NCBI RefSeq assembly: GCF_040954835.1
Contig: NC_090696.1
Span: 61,906,222-61,970,221 of the forward strand
DNA: 64,000 nt
Source: Lepisosteus oculatus
Lineage: Eukaryota > Chordata > Actinopteri > Semionotiformes > Lepisosteidae
Direction of reading: 5' to 3'
Part shown: in pieces, positions 15,201 through 28,300 of the stretch
Layout of the letters: every line of letters begins with the position of its first letter
Position numbering within the stretch: the stretch's first letter is position 1
Position numbers and translations under genes: made by a program
Notes under the pieces: model-generated
Seen by the model: only the letters and a program-made list of their open reading frames with translations
The model's database searches: none
Told to the model about the DNA's origin: nothing

Positions 15201-15319
15201 ACCTCCTCTATGCTGCCAAGGTTTACAGAGATGATCGTCTGCGCAGGAAGGCTGAACTCATGACCATGGAAAACTGTAAAGAGCTGGACAGACTAAACGA
15301 CTTGTTCCGGGGAGGATGA
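6229..15319 (+). CDS. DNAJB14: DNAJB14, J-domain co-chaperone of the ER membrane (partial, exons 2-8)
   Basis: Type II Hsp40: a J domain facing the cytosol stimulates Hsp70, anchored by one membrane segment in the ER, in quality control. Exons seen, each with AG acceptor and GT donor: 6229-6397, 9612-9757, 10481-10663, 13280-13371, 13827-13936, 14606-14778, 15195-15319 (stop TGA). Phases match across all junctions. Exons 3-4 encode the J domain (KDYYEVLG, then the HPD motif in [12 protein letters not shown]). Exon 4 adds the G/F-rich stretch [17 protein letters not shown], exon 6 the membrane segment [20 protein letters not shown], and exons 7-8 the C-terminal DUF1977-type region ([24 protein letters not shown]). 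The C-terminus ends [10 protein letters not shown], which fits DNAJB14 better than DNAJB12. The N-terminal coding exon (about 40 residues in human) was not recognised and probably lies upstream of the window. Confidence 0.93.
6541..7340 (+). repeat. Repeat family R2, two parts (DNAJB14 intron 2)
   Basis: A head fragment lies at 6550-6610 (AATAAATGAGAGGAGGCCAT). A longer body lies at 6918-7340 (GCCATTTCTTGAAAGAATCC, CCCACAACTCTTTGGGTAAA, CTTGATTCCAGACCAGCAAT). The 300 bases between are AT-rich and not recognised. Confidence 0.55.
8995..9181 (+). other. Unplaced coding-like segment inside DNAJB14 intron 2
   Basis: Preceded by a good acceptor-like sequence (TTTTGTTTATAG). The plus-strand frame from 8997 is open for 61 codons and ends TGA at 9180-9182; it includes [20 protein letters not shown] and then [18 protein letters not shown]. 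Residue composition looks protein-like. DNAJB14 exon 2 ends in a phase that would not read this frame, so it is not a simple alternative last exon. I recognise no family; it may be a fragment of a retroposed or mobile gene. Confidence 0.35.
9985..10320 (+). repeat. Repeat family R1, near-complete copy (DNAJB14 intron 3)
   Basis: Starts CATCCATCCATTTTCTAACC and ends CTAAACGACTGCGCCACCATG. The internal GACTGTGGGAGGAATGCCGA and ACAAACTCCATGTAGATAAT match the other copies. Such CATCCATTTTCT repeats are common in fish genomes. Confidence 0.75.
11595..13100 (-). mobile_element. Decayed Tc1-like transposon in DNAJB14 intron 4
   Basis: The right end reads AAAGGCACTG followed by TA at 13101. The left arm (about 11640-11790) is the inverted counterpart of 12900-13100, for example TTTTTGCCATTGATTGACAG against the complement of the right arm. 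The interior resembles a Tc1 transposase read from the minus strand, broken by frameshifts and stops, with recognisable pieces such as CCACCACCATGCTTCACC. The left boundary is approximate. It ends about 180 bp before DNAJB14 exon 5. Confidence 0.8.
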
Positions 15320-16027
15320 GTCTTCCCAGCTGAGACTCTTGTTTTCAGAATGATATAAATATATATAATTTTTTAAAAAAGAAAACATGAACATCAAATC
15401 AAAAACTAGCCTTACTGTGGAAATACTTCTAAGTCACATCAACAGTGCTCCTTGTTTCCTCTACTTTTCCCCCCCAATGTCCCCTAAGAAATTGCCTTGC
15501 TGCATCATTATTGACCAAAATTAAAACACAGCCTGGAAGCACCAACAAGCATCTCCACTGTTTTTGCATGAAAGACAGCTGCTCCCAGAGGGGACTGTAA
15601 AGGAAGTTTGGAACAACCTCAGCACTGACTTGGTACAATGTTTCTTACCGCGACAGACTTCTTTTCATTCCAACTCGTGTGCTAAATGTCTCATTTAAGT
15701 TTTTGTGTGTTTTTTTTTCCAGCCATGCACTTTTTTGCAGCTCTTAGCTTCCAGTCTTAGTCCGCAGAGTCCACTATTCTCTGCCCTTGAAATGTACCAG
15801 TCACCTCCTGGGTAAGGATCAAATATGTGAAGTGCAGAAGGATAAAGTTCTGTATAGATGAAGTACTTAAGGAACATGACTGCAGATTCCACACGGGAAA
15901 TGTTAGCATAATTTAAGTCATATCTTCCAAGAAGAAAAGATTTTAACATTGAATATCATTTGATGATTGAATGCGTGAAATATTTAAATATTTGTAGAAC
16001 AGGTTTTATCTTCATGACCTTTATTTG

Positions 16028-16033
16028 AATAAA
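16028..16033 (+). terminator. Polyadenylation signal, DNAJB14
   Basis: AATAAA 709 bases after the DNAJB14 stop, in AT-rich 3' UTR. A further AATAAA at 18702-18707 could give a longer 3' UTR. Confidence 0.55.
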
Positions 16034-19000
16034 GTTTAAATTATTATTGAAAGTTGTTTATATTTCTCAGATCTATCTTAAATTACATATATTGTAGATA
16101 CCTAATACATTCAGATAATACATGCCTTTCCTCTAAGAAGTAAGAAGCTAATGTTTTATTTCTACTTATTGTATTAGGAGAGTTTCGTCATTAGCACTTT
16201 CCTTGTTTTTCATGGTGTGCTAAGGAAATGAAGTGTTGTTCCCATTCTGTTCTTTTTTAACCTATCAGATAAGCTAATATACAGTACATTTGATTATACT
16301 CACAATGAATTTTATTTAAGTGCTAACTTCTTATTACGAGTGATACTACCCAAAAGAAGCAAAAACTGGAATTCAGGTAGCCTAGTGTGCTAACATTCTA
16401 TGCAGGTAAAGAGCTTAAAGTCCACTCAGTCACCATGCAGCTGTTCAGGTGGCTGAATTAGGATTGTGCCAGGAGTGATACTAAAATGTTTGTGCATTGC
16501 ATAGCTACTGTAGAACTCCAGAAGGTTTGCTCTTTGTGTTGCATTAATATGTTTAACGTATAGGAAATGTTTGCAAAGAAATATTCCTATTGCCTATTCT
16601 TTAATTACTTCCTATATCCCACTGATGCATTCTTTAGGTGTCTGAAATATGTAAGACTGGAGAGATCAATTTACAAGACCCATAATGCTATCATTAATTG
16701 GCTTCAATGGGTGACGTGACGTTGACTAGGTTTGTAGAGTTGATTTGATCTCATTGTGGCGATAGCCGGATGATTTGTCCACAAGTGTGTCCAGCAGAAT
16801 ATGCAGTAATTTACATTTGAAAATGGATAAGTGCAGCTTTTGTTCAAAGTAGATATGTTGTGAAGCATGATTAATACCTAATAAAATTAAATCCTGCTTT
16901 GGTAGCAAGCTACTGTGGTAGGGAAATGTACTTTCATTACAAAGAAATTCTATCAGCAATTACTATTTCTAAAACTGTTTTATGCACCATACACAGTGCA
17001 GGATATTTTCAATTAACTTTGATCTTCATTGGAAAAAAAACGTTTTTTAATTAGTTGTTACGCTATGTGTAATCAAAAGCATTAAAAAAAATTATTGTTT
17101 GAAGTCTTTGATAGGGAATTTGAGAGGATTATTTGAATTGCTAAATTACTAACATGGAATGTTTGTTGCACAGTACAGTATGAAATCTTATTGTGTCTAT
17201 TGTTTGAAGCCTGCTTTTGTTTAAAAATGCATTATGTGAAGTTTTTATGAAGGTGTTTCAGGTGTTCAGGTATTTTTAAATGGATTTTTGGCATTTCATT
17301 AATTTATTTTTGTCCATTTTCAAAGTGCTGTGAGTTTTGACCTTTGAAGTTAATGTTATACGTTAGCTGATAGTGAACATTTCAATGAAGGCTTTTATCT
17401 TGTACTTTAATATCAGAATTGGTGCTTATAAGAATTTGATAATTCTTTATCAAAGCCAAGTTATTTAAGAATGGCTTTTGTTTTTGATCACGTCTTATTT
17501 TATAATTGGCTACATCCTAAATTTTTTATTTTAACTATAAATATTAACTTTATAATTCTTGAAAACAGTTCATCATGATTGCTGCCATTATCCCATAGAG
17601 ACAAAATAATACTATACTTTTATTATGTACTTTCCTACATATTCTGCTTTTACCTGATTTTATCTGTAATACTCCAGACCAATGTGAATTTCATGTTGCT
17701 GTTACTGTTCCCTTGTAATTCCACTCTAAGAACCTGCTCAGGCTATTTTCTTGCAGTTCACTAATGGGAAACTACTGTATAAGAGGTGGGCAGACTCTGG
17801 ATAATATTACAGACCCATCTGTCACTATCGTCATTTTAGGATTACAACTAATCCCGTTCACAAATATTCTTCTTCTTCTGGATATCCACCAGGAATCTCT
17901 GCATTGCTGTGAAGACTATCAGTAGGGCTAATTCAGTTGTAATAGCTGTAATCTATAGCTATTAACAAGATGGAACCAAGAACTATTTAATAAAGAATGG
18001 TATCGCAGCCCAGTTTCTGTGAAGGTTTTGAAGAACATTTTCAAATGAATGTATTCTGTATGCCTTTTCCAAGTACCACACTTGTTTCTTGAAAAGTAGG
18101 CATTCTTATGGATTGTTTGTGTTGGGTTCCTTTGGTTACAGATAAGAAGAAATTCCACAATCCATTGAAATGAGTAGCTTTAAATAATTTCATTAGTACG
18201 CATGCTCATTTTAAAATTTTAAACATTAAAAAAACATTAAATAAATCATTGATTGATGTATTTATTTTTATTTAAAGCAGCTACTCTTTAATTTAATCCA
18301 GTTATTGAGAAAAAACAAGTTTATATTAACATTTTTTGTCAAAAGCATGTCAGAATACTAGAACACTAGAAATCTATTAAGGTACATTGAAAATGATTAC
18401 ATTCAACACTGTAGAATTATTTTATTTTTTCATATTTTTGCCATTTAAATGTATTGCATGTTTATTAGTTGAAGAACACATTTTAGTTCATTTCGTACTA
18501 AATCTGAAAGAGAACTGTGATCATTCAAGTCCAAACCTGTACTTCACAACATTGGTAAAGTTGTCTCAACAAACAAGTCTTACTTTATCATCATCGTCTC
18601 TGTTGTACTCTCAGTACTGCAATAATAATCTCACATCTTCCAGAATAGTTTTCTGATTGTAAGACCTGTTTCATGTATTGAATCCCTTGGACAAATGTGG
18701 AAATAAATATTCTGTGTGTGGAAACATTTGTGAGTCAGCAAGTGTTTCTTTCAACTGATTGGTCGCACTTCAGGTGTTCCAGCAAATGTATAAATTAGCT
18801 GTTAATACTTTTATTAAGTATTTTATGCTGAATAACCTACCTTCTGCAAATAACACTAGGGTGAATTGGTATGGTTCAGGCTTGGGTCAGGAATCTAAAA
18901 TGTTGACCCATTTTACTCTTTCTGATAGACTTTCTGTTTGTAAAACTATCTTAAGTCCAAATTTGTAGTCAGTGTTTTAATTTAAATATTTTTTTGAATT

Positions 19001-19262
19001 CCTGTCCTTGTGATTTTTGGTTATTGCATCAATGGTTTAGGATAAGGGAATATAGTGGATAATATGTGAAAGTACCTTTTCTTCATGACTGCATGTGTGT
19101 ATACTGTACATGAGTAACTTGTGCAGCAGAGCAAAAGACAAGGTAAATCAATAAAATTGTAGAGGATGAGTTACTGGCAGAGCTTAACTTACCTACCTCA
19201 AACAAAAGTGTAAGGTCCTTGCTCCCAGCGTCAGCACATTACATTGCTCTGTATTGATAACA

Positions 19263-19275
19263 GATAATCATTAAT
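19263..19275 (-). promoter_or_regulatory. HNF1-like site upstream of CFI
   Basis: Minus strand ATTAATGATTATC agrees with the HNF1 consensus GTTAATNATTAAC at 11 of 13 positions, counting the free base as a match. It lies about 60-75 bases before the CFI start codon, where a liver promoter element would be expected. Function is inferred only. Confidence 0.4.
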
Positions 19276-19336
19276 TCTGCTCAGTGCCACAGTTCCAAGT
19301 GAAGACAGAGGGGATCTTCATGCATACTGAGCAACA

Positions 19337-19393
19337 ATGAAACTGGTCTTTCTTCACTTCTTGAATTTGCTGTTTATTGGCAATGGGAGGACA
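19337..19393 (+). CDS. CFI: CFI exon 1 (signal peptide)
   Basis: This exon is too short to stand out as an ORF. ATG at 19337 gives [19 protein letters not shown], then a strong donor (GTAAGT). It ends in phase 0, and exon 2 at 24621 starts in phase 0. Human CFI likewise begins MKLL with a single signal-peptide exon. It is separated from exon 2 by a 5.2-kb intron carrying an intact Tc1 transposon. Confidence 0.85.
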
Positions 19394-22300
19394 GTAAGTT
19401 TGCAGAGTTTAAACTTGTGTACTGTATTTAAGAGTGAATTGCACCTGGGTAAGAGATATATTGACTTTGTGGTACTGTATGTCAAATTGTGAATGAGATG
19501 TGGACCAGTATCACAATAGATTGTTTTTGTATGAACAGGCAAGCTTATGATCCATTATGGTGCAGTTATAGGTTTTTTTTAATTAATGCATATTATTCAT
19601 TCATACATCTTTAGTATGTAGTCTAGCAGACTTGAAACCAGTGGAATCTGGTTCAAAGCACTATTTTTCCACTGACTCACTCTTTGCTTTCCTAAGCAAG
19701 TTACATACTCTCCTTTTGAATCCTAGAGGTAAGGGCTCTAGACCAGTCACTGGTGTTGTAAAGCTCTTCGGACAAAAGCATTTGTGGTAATGGTTTATCA
19801 TTATTACAGCCAATAATTAGAGCTACCAAAATGATTTGAAAAAGTGTTTTGGTCAAAATATGTTTCCCTAAGTTCAGACAGAAAAAAAAATGTCTTAGGT
19901 TTAAGTTTTCACCTTTTTGTGTGTGTTTTTCTGATAAGTTATATAGGCTGAGTCACAGCCAAAGTTCTGATCTAAAGAAAACGTCTTTGCATACATTGGC
20001 TGTTGTCATGTGTTTTCCTTAACATGCTGTGAGTGTGGAATAATGTATTACGCAAGGCACAGAGAGATGGATTCATATTTAAGAATATGAGATTTAAGAA
20101 TTTCTAATGTTCAAAGCATATTTTATTAATTTTATTTAAATATTTGTATGTACTTGTATAATGTTTATTTTTAAATTTTATATATATAAATACTGCAATA
20201 TTTCTGTCATGTTTTAAACGTTTTAAGTTTTTTGAAGTACTCCTGTAAGTATACTGTATCCCCAATAAGTATGCTGTATTTCAGGTGAGGTTCAGCTTAG
20301 GTTAGCAAGGGTAGCTTGCAGAATGTGGTTGATGTCGTATCTTTTTACCACAAAAATCGGTATGAGGCTGAGAGAGAGCTGTTTACTGTAGCTAATGTTT
20401 GTCAGGGATTTTTCGTGTTTACTTTTGGAGCAATAGAGGTTAGTGAACACTGATAAAATCTGAAATCATTTTGGATGACTGACAGAGACGGCGCAGATTA
20501 GAGTTCATAGTTCACATTTATTCCTGTTTTTTCAGTACAATACAAAACATTTTATCATCCATATAGCAGTGCATTAGAAAATATATCCATTTTGTTTTCC
20601 TTGTCTTTCATATTTGTCAAATGGGTTTAATTTTCTGCAAGGGAAAAAATTGAAAAAAACCTTCACATATGGTGCTGTAATAGAACAAGTAAAAGCATAC
20701 CTATCCCATTCAAACACTGTACATGACTGCAATGAGACCTGATGTACATATTACAGTAAAGGTTGTAATGAGTGGTAATTTGCTAATGTGCACGCATGGG
20801 AGTGCTTTTCAAGGAAATACAGGCCTGGTTTTACCTCCAGTAACACTATCACTGGAGATGGCCCGACACAAGCTCGTCGGTGGAGGAGAATTGCTTGGGT
20901 AACCTTGGTCACTTTTTGTCTCTATCCACTCACCATTTTCTGTCTGAGCTACTGGGATTAAAAATAGAAGAGCCACTAGCCTATGCTTGTCTTAAGTCTT
21001 CTGAGGACCTACTTATAGATATAGGGGTTTATTTGCCATATGTACAGTGCCTTGCGAAAGTATTCGGCCCCCTTGAACTTTTCAACCTTTTGCCACATTT
21101 CAGGCTTCAAACATAAAGATATAAATTTTTTATTTTATGTGAAGAATCACCAACAAGTGGGACACAATTGTGAAGTGGAACGAAATCTATTGGATTTTTG
21201 AAACTTTTTTAACTAATAAAAAAATGAAAAGTGGGGCGTGCAAAATTATTCGGCCCCTTTACTTTCAGTGCAGCAAACTCACTCCAGAAGTTCAGCGAGG
21301 ATCTCTGAATGATCCAATGTTGTCCTAAATGACTGATGGTGATAAATAGAATCCACCTGTGTGTAATCAAGTCTCTGTATAAATGCACCTGCTCTGTGAT
21401 AGTCTCAAGGTTCTGTTGAAAGCGCAGAGAGCATCATGAAGACCAAGGAACACACCAGGCAGGTCCGTAATACTGTTGTGGAGAAGTTTAAAGCCGGATT
21501 TGGATACAAAAAGATTTCCCAAGCTTCAAACATCCCAAGGAGCACTGTGCAAGCGATCATCTTGAAATGGAAGGAGTATCAGACCACTGCAAATCTACCA
21601 AGACCTGGCCGTCCCTCTAAACTTTCAGCTCAGACAAGGAGAAGACTGATCAGAGATGCAGCCAAGAGGCCCATGATCACTCTGGATGAACTGCAGAGAA
21701 CTACAGCTGAGGTGGGAGAGTCTGTCCATAGGACAACAATCAGTCTTACACTGCACAAATCTGGCCTTTGTGGAAGAGTGGCAAGAAGAAAGCCATTTCT
21801 CAAAGATATCCATAAAAAGTCTCGTCTAAAGTTTGCCACAAGCCACCTGGGAGACACCCCAAACATGTGGAAGAAGGTGCTCTGGTCAGATGAAACCAAA
21901 ATCGAACTTTTTGGCCACAATGCAAAACGATATGTTTGGCGTAAAAGCAACACAGCTCATCACCCTCAACACACCATCCCCACTGTCAAACATGGTGGTG
22001 GCAGCATCATGGTTTGGGCCTGCTTTTCTTCAGCAGGGACAGGGAAGATGGTTAAAATTGAGGGGAAGATGGATGCAGCCAAATACAGGACCATTCTGGA
22101 TGAAAACCTGTTGGAGTCTGCAAAAGACCTGAAACTGGGACGGAGATTTATCTTCCAACAAGACAATGATCCCAAACATACAGCAAAATCTACAAAGGAA
22201 TGGTTCACAAATAAACGTATCCAGGTGTTTGAATGGCCAAGTCAAAGTCCAGACCTGAATCCAATCGAGAATCTGTGGAAAGAGCTGAAAACTGCTGTTC

Positions 22301-25300
22301 ACAAACGCTCTCCATCCAACCTCACTGAGCTCGAGCTGTTTTGCAAGGAAGAATGGGCAAGAATTTCAGTCTCTCGATGTGCAAAACTGATAGAGACATG
22401 CCCCAAGCGACTTGCAGCTGTAATCGCAGCAAAAGGTGGCTCTACAAAGTATTAACGCAAGGGGGCCGAATAATTTTGCACGCCCCACTTTTCATTTTTT
22501 TTATTAGTTAAAAAAGTTTCAAAAATCCAATAGATTTCGTTCCACTTCACAATTGTGTCCCACTTGTTGGTGATTCTTCACATGAAATAAAAAATTTATA
22601 TCTTTATGTTTGAAGCCTGAAATGTGGCAAAAGGTTGAAAAGTTCAAGGGGGCCGAATACTTTCGCAAGGCACTGTACATGTACAGTGGGATTCCTATTT
22701 GTGCTGTTCTCTCTGGACATGCACAGTACAATACACAATGTAGACAGTACATTACACAATAGTATGTTCTGAAAATATACAAACAAAACAACAAATATAT
22801 GGTATCTAAAGTCACAAGTACAATGTAGAGGTGCATTGAATTCTAAGGCATTGCTGTTAGGTCTTAAGGTGGAATTGCAGTTCCAATTTCTCACAAATTT
22901 AGTCTATTTTGAGATGTAAATTGGAGGTTTTACTGTGTACATTTTAGTTTTATTTAGTACTCATCAGTGCTGTTTTCTTACTAACCCCAAAATACAAAAA
23001 TATCAAGGCAGTTCCCCTTTAAGGATGCACACTGCTGTATGGTAAAAGCTGTTCTAAAATTTGGTAGTCTGTGCTTTAGTGGTGCAAAATAGTACTGGAA
23101 TTACTAGTTTTGCAAAAGTGGTATGTATATATGCATATGGTAGATTGACAAAGTAGCTTAATGTTTGACTGGACTGTGAGGTTTGCGTCTGAAACAGTTG
23201 ATCGTCTCTGGAAACCAGCAGCACAAATTAAATCTGTTAGGCTAGGGGTCACTCTCAGCCTCACAATAAAATTAACCCGAAGGCTGGAGTCTCCAGTGGG
23301 GGTCCCAGAGATCCCCAGTGCTTACCTCCTCCACAGGTTTTGTAAGACTCAACTTGTACAATTTGGAGTTTAGGAAAGTTTCTGTTACTTCCGTGTAGCA
23401 AGTTCCTCTCCACCAGGGCTGTTTTACACTTCAGCTTCACTTTCACACACATGTGACAACCAAATACTGGAAATTGGGAGTAATCCATGTTGTTGGGGAA
23501 GCACCCAAGTGAGTTTATTAATTTATTTTACCATATATTTTATTTTGTGTTTAGTGAACAGTGCAAAAGTTAATGCTCTCTCATTTATTCTACTGTATAC
23601 TGCTTAAGTGTATGCTACAGTATATTTGGTTGTTATTTATTTTAAAATGTTTTTTTTTATTAATCATTATTTCATTTCTTTCTACAGTATATAGGAAGTA
23701 AGTTTAATTTGTCTCTATCGGCTAGCTTCTGCCATATTCTTTCTCTTGCTCTCTAACCCCCTTTGTGATACCTTATTGTTGAAGGACTAAGAAAGAAGTG
23801 CTCCCTACTTACATAAGATCTAGGTTATGTAAAAACTTGTTGGACCTAACTCTTACAAAACAGCCAGGGAGTGGCTGTAGCAGGTTATAGATAACAATTT
23901 TCTAAACTGACTAATTTAATTGTGTAAATCAAGTAGGTGATTTGTTTAATCTGATTTTTTTTAACTCATCTGTACAAACTTCTAAATATTCTTCAGCTAC
24001 AATTCAATAAAGAATCCCAATCAATCTTATAAATGTCTGCAATCCATATACAATAAAAATCCTTACACTTATATATTGTGGACCCTCCAGTCAGAGTGGG
24101 GGAAATTTGGGTAACACCCCAACTCTTTTCAAGAAGAACCCTAAAATTTTTAATGATCACAGAGAGTCAGGACCTCAGTTTTAGGTCTCATCAGAAGATG
24201 GCACCTTTTTTACTGTATAATGTCCCATCACTATACTTGGGTATAAGGACCCACATAGACCACAGGGTGTGTGCCCCCTACTGGTACCACTAAGATCTCT
24301 CCCAGCAACAACCTTAGCATTCCCAGGAAGTCTCCTATCCAGATACTGGACAGGCTCACACCTGCTGAGCTTCACTGAGTTCCCATTTATGAGTTGCAGA
24401 GTGATATACTGTAGCTGCCGGCTATATAAGATATAAATGATTTACCCCACTTATAAAACCTATTTGATTAAAACCCCTGGATCAATGTTAGAGACCACTG
24501 CTCTAAGACATTCAGGTGAGAAATTCTATTCTAAGGCTTTTCTCTGTGTATTTCTACTTGTACCTCTACGTCAAAGAGCGGTTTCAGTTTTGTGTAAACA
24601 CACCATACTGTCATTCACAGGAAAGCCAACCTGAAGATAATGTTCCCTCGCATCCATTGGATCGTCCAAATACTCAGATTACAACAACGGCTGCTTCTAC
24701 AAAAATCATTCCCGCTAAAGTACTACAGGATGAGTACCTAGATCGGGAGACGTGTGGGACAAAAGGCTTCAGTCGCTTGTCATGTCAGAAAGTTTTCTGC
24801 CCCCCCTGGATGCGATGTCTTAATGGGGAATGTATCTGCAAGCTTCCTTACCAGTGTCCCAAGGCTACAAAACCAGCCTGCGGCACTGATAAAAGGGAGT
24901 ACAGGTCCTTCTGCCAGGTGAAGGCCCTAGGCTGCATCAAAAAGGACGTGCTGTTTTCTCACTTTGGCCCCGAATGCAAAAGTAAGGGTCAACATTTAAC
25001 AACATTTAACTCTCACCCCTGCTCCTAGGAATGTGTTTCAAATTGCTTCCTGACCCTCTAATTTCAGGCAGCATTACAGCAGTACATATTAAAAAATAAA
25101 AATGTGCAATTCTTTATTTAGTTGTAATTTATCCAATTTGGAATCGTCAGAGGCCTGTCAGAGCCATCCATCTTTTAACGTCTGTACTGTATGTTCCCCA
25201 GTGCCTGACAGGAGGGGTGCTAATTGGAAGCAGCAGCATCTGTTGCACTGATGTCACTTTGGTCTGTAAACAGCTAACAAAGCTACAGAAGCTGCTGTTT

Positions 25301-28300
25301 GCCAGAGAATCAAGGAAACCCAAGTCAACTTGGACCCACTCTACTCTCTGCCAATTGTATTGTACTGGTTGGGGAAACCTCAGTCCTGGTCTGCCTGTGA
25401 CACAGCCTAGGTTCAAGCCAGAGTCATCTGAGGCATAGAGCCTGACCTGTGCTTTTGAGTCAGTACCTTTACTCGTTGAGCCACTCCAGAAGCACGCTCT
25501 TAACATCAAATTAACACATCCAGTAAGCTCTTCAATTTCTGTTATATCATGGTTAAATTTCATAAGGTTTTCATAAGTTTTTGTCAGAACTATAGTATAT
25601 TCTTTGTGCAGAGCTTTGAAGTTGTTCATTTAACTGTTACAAACTACATTTCTAAAGTCATGGTTGCCACTTTGCCCCCACTCAAAATAGCTTTAGATTT
25701 CAAACACTTTTATTATGATGATGTAAAGGTACAAATCTGTTTCCAAGTAGCACAGTGTTTCTAGAACAGCTTTGTCATTCAAAATGATCTCATTGAGAAG
25801 TGGGCTTAAATCTCCATCTGTTCATCCATTATCAGAAAGCTGCTTAGTAAGGGAAAAACCTACAGCCCCTCCAGGAAGCATAGAGTACAAGACAGGACCA
25901 TACCTTGTACAGGATACACACATACAGGAACAGTTTGGAGACACCAATTAACCCAGTCAACCCATGTCATATTAGGAGGAAATTGAAGAAACTTGGTGAA
26001 AAAACATTTAAACACAAGGAGGATATTTAAATGCCACATAGAGGAACACAGGTTCCTCGGTCTGAACCTGATCCCAAGCCCCAAGACATGTGAGGTAGCA
26101 GCACTGAGCCAAATATCAGCTATTCGATATCCAGTAATTGTTCTGTGTAAGGAGTTTGAATTTCCATTCACCAAAAAACAGTTCTATAGATGATTTATTC
26201 AGTCTCCATTATGTCACATGAGTCTTGATGGAATTTACCAGGTTTAGTTTTATACCTGGTAGTTACAAAACTGCCAAAGGTTGTAGAAATGCATGTTACA
26301 GGATCATTTCTTACAGGAGTCTGAGCAGGAAATATTGGTTATGTCCAAACATAAAAGATTAATTGATGGGTTCAGAGCTCACTAAGTAAAATAAATTGAA
26401 GGTGGTTATGAGGAGTCCTTGATCTAATTAAATAATCTTACATAATAAACCGTTTCAAATTACATGAATTTTCATAAAATACATTCTTGAATTCCCATTC
26501 TATGTTAGAAATATGGGAAAATACAACTGTTATCAATGGTTAGACATAAATCCATTACAGACTTCCCTTGTTGCTATGATTTCTAAATTACTGAGTCAAT
26601 TAAAAATTAGTAGTCAGTAATTCTGCTCATTTTCAAGATTTTTCATTGTCACTTTTGTGGCATGCCAATAAATGGAAATTTATTACAAGATAGTCTTGGC
26701 CAAAATTATATCCACAAAAATACAACAAATGTGCTAAAACATGATTTAGTGACACCTGTCACAATGTCATTCCAAGAAGGTCTATGATGACATTGGATCT
26801 CACTGAATGTATTTTACCTCTTAGGTAAATTATTTGACTGTAGCTTGGGCCCTAAAAATGTGTTGAAAGTGGAGAGGAGAAACGAGACCTTTCTTATTTG
26901 TGGAAGTCGCTGGACAATAGCAGAAGCTAATGTTGCCTGCAGAAATGTGAAAAGGGAAGAAAAGTAAGTCTTGTTCATGCTTCTCTGTGCCTAAGGATTT
27001 GGAACTGCAATATTCTTCCTTTCTTTCCTCCGTTACTGTTTTAATGTTATTTTTTTAATAATCAGTTCAGTTTTACACTTATGATTTGGGTAAGGAATAA
27101 TTGTTTGGGGGTTAGATCTGTATTAGCTGTGAGGTTGTGATTTGGGTTATTTTCAGAGTTAGGCTCAGAGCCTGAAGTATATCTATACTGTACTTTGACT
27201 TACTCTTTTTCTGTCCTCCAGAGGTGCAGAAGCAGCCTCAGTTGTGAAACATGAAGAAATTGAACATCAGTCTGGATTATCAAAACAGTGTATACATGTA
27301 CGGTGCACTGGGGAAGAGAGCTCACTTGCAGAGTGCACCTTTTACAAGACTGACAATACTGATACAGAATCCACGATTGCTACAGTCAACTGTTATAATA
27401 GAATTAAGAGTATGTATTTTTTGTGTTTTTTTGAAACAGGATTTCTAAGGCACAAAATCTGACACTGTCATTAAAAGCTTGTACTCTAACCTAAATTTTA
27501 GTAGCCATTTATCTAACCAATAGTTGTACTGTATTGAATCTGTACATAATAATACAGAGATCTAATATCATTGTGGGGTCGGTTGTTGAGTCTAAGGTTA
27601 GGGTTAGGCTGAGTTTTAAGGTTTGATTAAGGTTTAGGGTATGAACAATGGCTACTGTACATTGGTTATGCTCAAATCTACTAATGGTAGGGGTACAATT
27701 ATTTTGAACTATGTTAATGATTAGTCGCATTCTTAAGGTTTAGACAAGGATTTAGGAGTAAATTCATGTTTAGGGTCTCAGTTAAGGAATTATATTTAAG
27801 GTTCGATTTGAGTTGGAACTTGTAATTGCAAAAAAGATTTTAAATACTAGGATTAGGGATCAGGTTAGATTTTGCACCTGGATTAGTGTACAGTGGATTT
27901 CAGGGTTAGGCTGAGAGTAAGATGTCAGGGTTAGGGTTATGGTTAGTCTAGGAAATGGTCTTGAGTGGTAAATGTAGGGTTGAGCTAATTTCAGGACATC
28001 ATTAGGGGTAGTCTAAGGTTAAAGCTTGAATTACGGGTGATACCAGTTTAAAGGTAAATTTACAAGGATAGGGCTGTAATAATATGATTCTTCAAAGTGC
28101 TGGAAGGTATTCTGAAGTACAATGATCTATTCAAACAGCATCTCCTTTGCTCAAGATGAATGCACAACCTCCTAAGATTACATTTTTCTCAGTCTTTTTT
28201 TGCAGTTTTGTATTATTTCTAAAGTGGATGGGGGATTTTGTACCTTTTAGTAGAGCTTGAGTGCTCTGAAACCATTTGACATGTCTCCCATTTCAACATA

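Larger units (their letters stand above)
15320..19336. other. DNAJB14 3' UTR and DNAJB14-CFI intergenic gap
   Basis: The 3' UTR runs to about 16050. The rest is AT-rich, with no ORF of note and no recognised transposon. The CFI promoter should lie in the last few hundred bases. Confidence 0.6.

Noticed and set aside
20880-21116. 78-codon ORF next to the Tc1 element
   Set aside because: It runs into the Tc1 left inverted repeat, and the same residues reappear from the right repeat on the other strand; it is a product of the transposon end.
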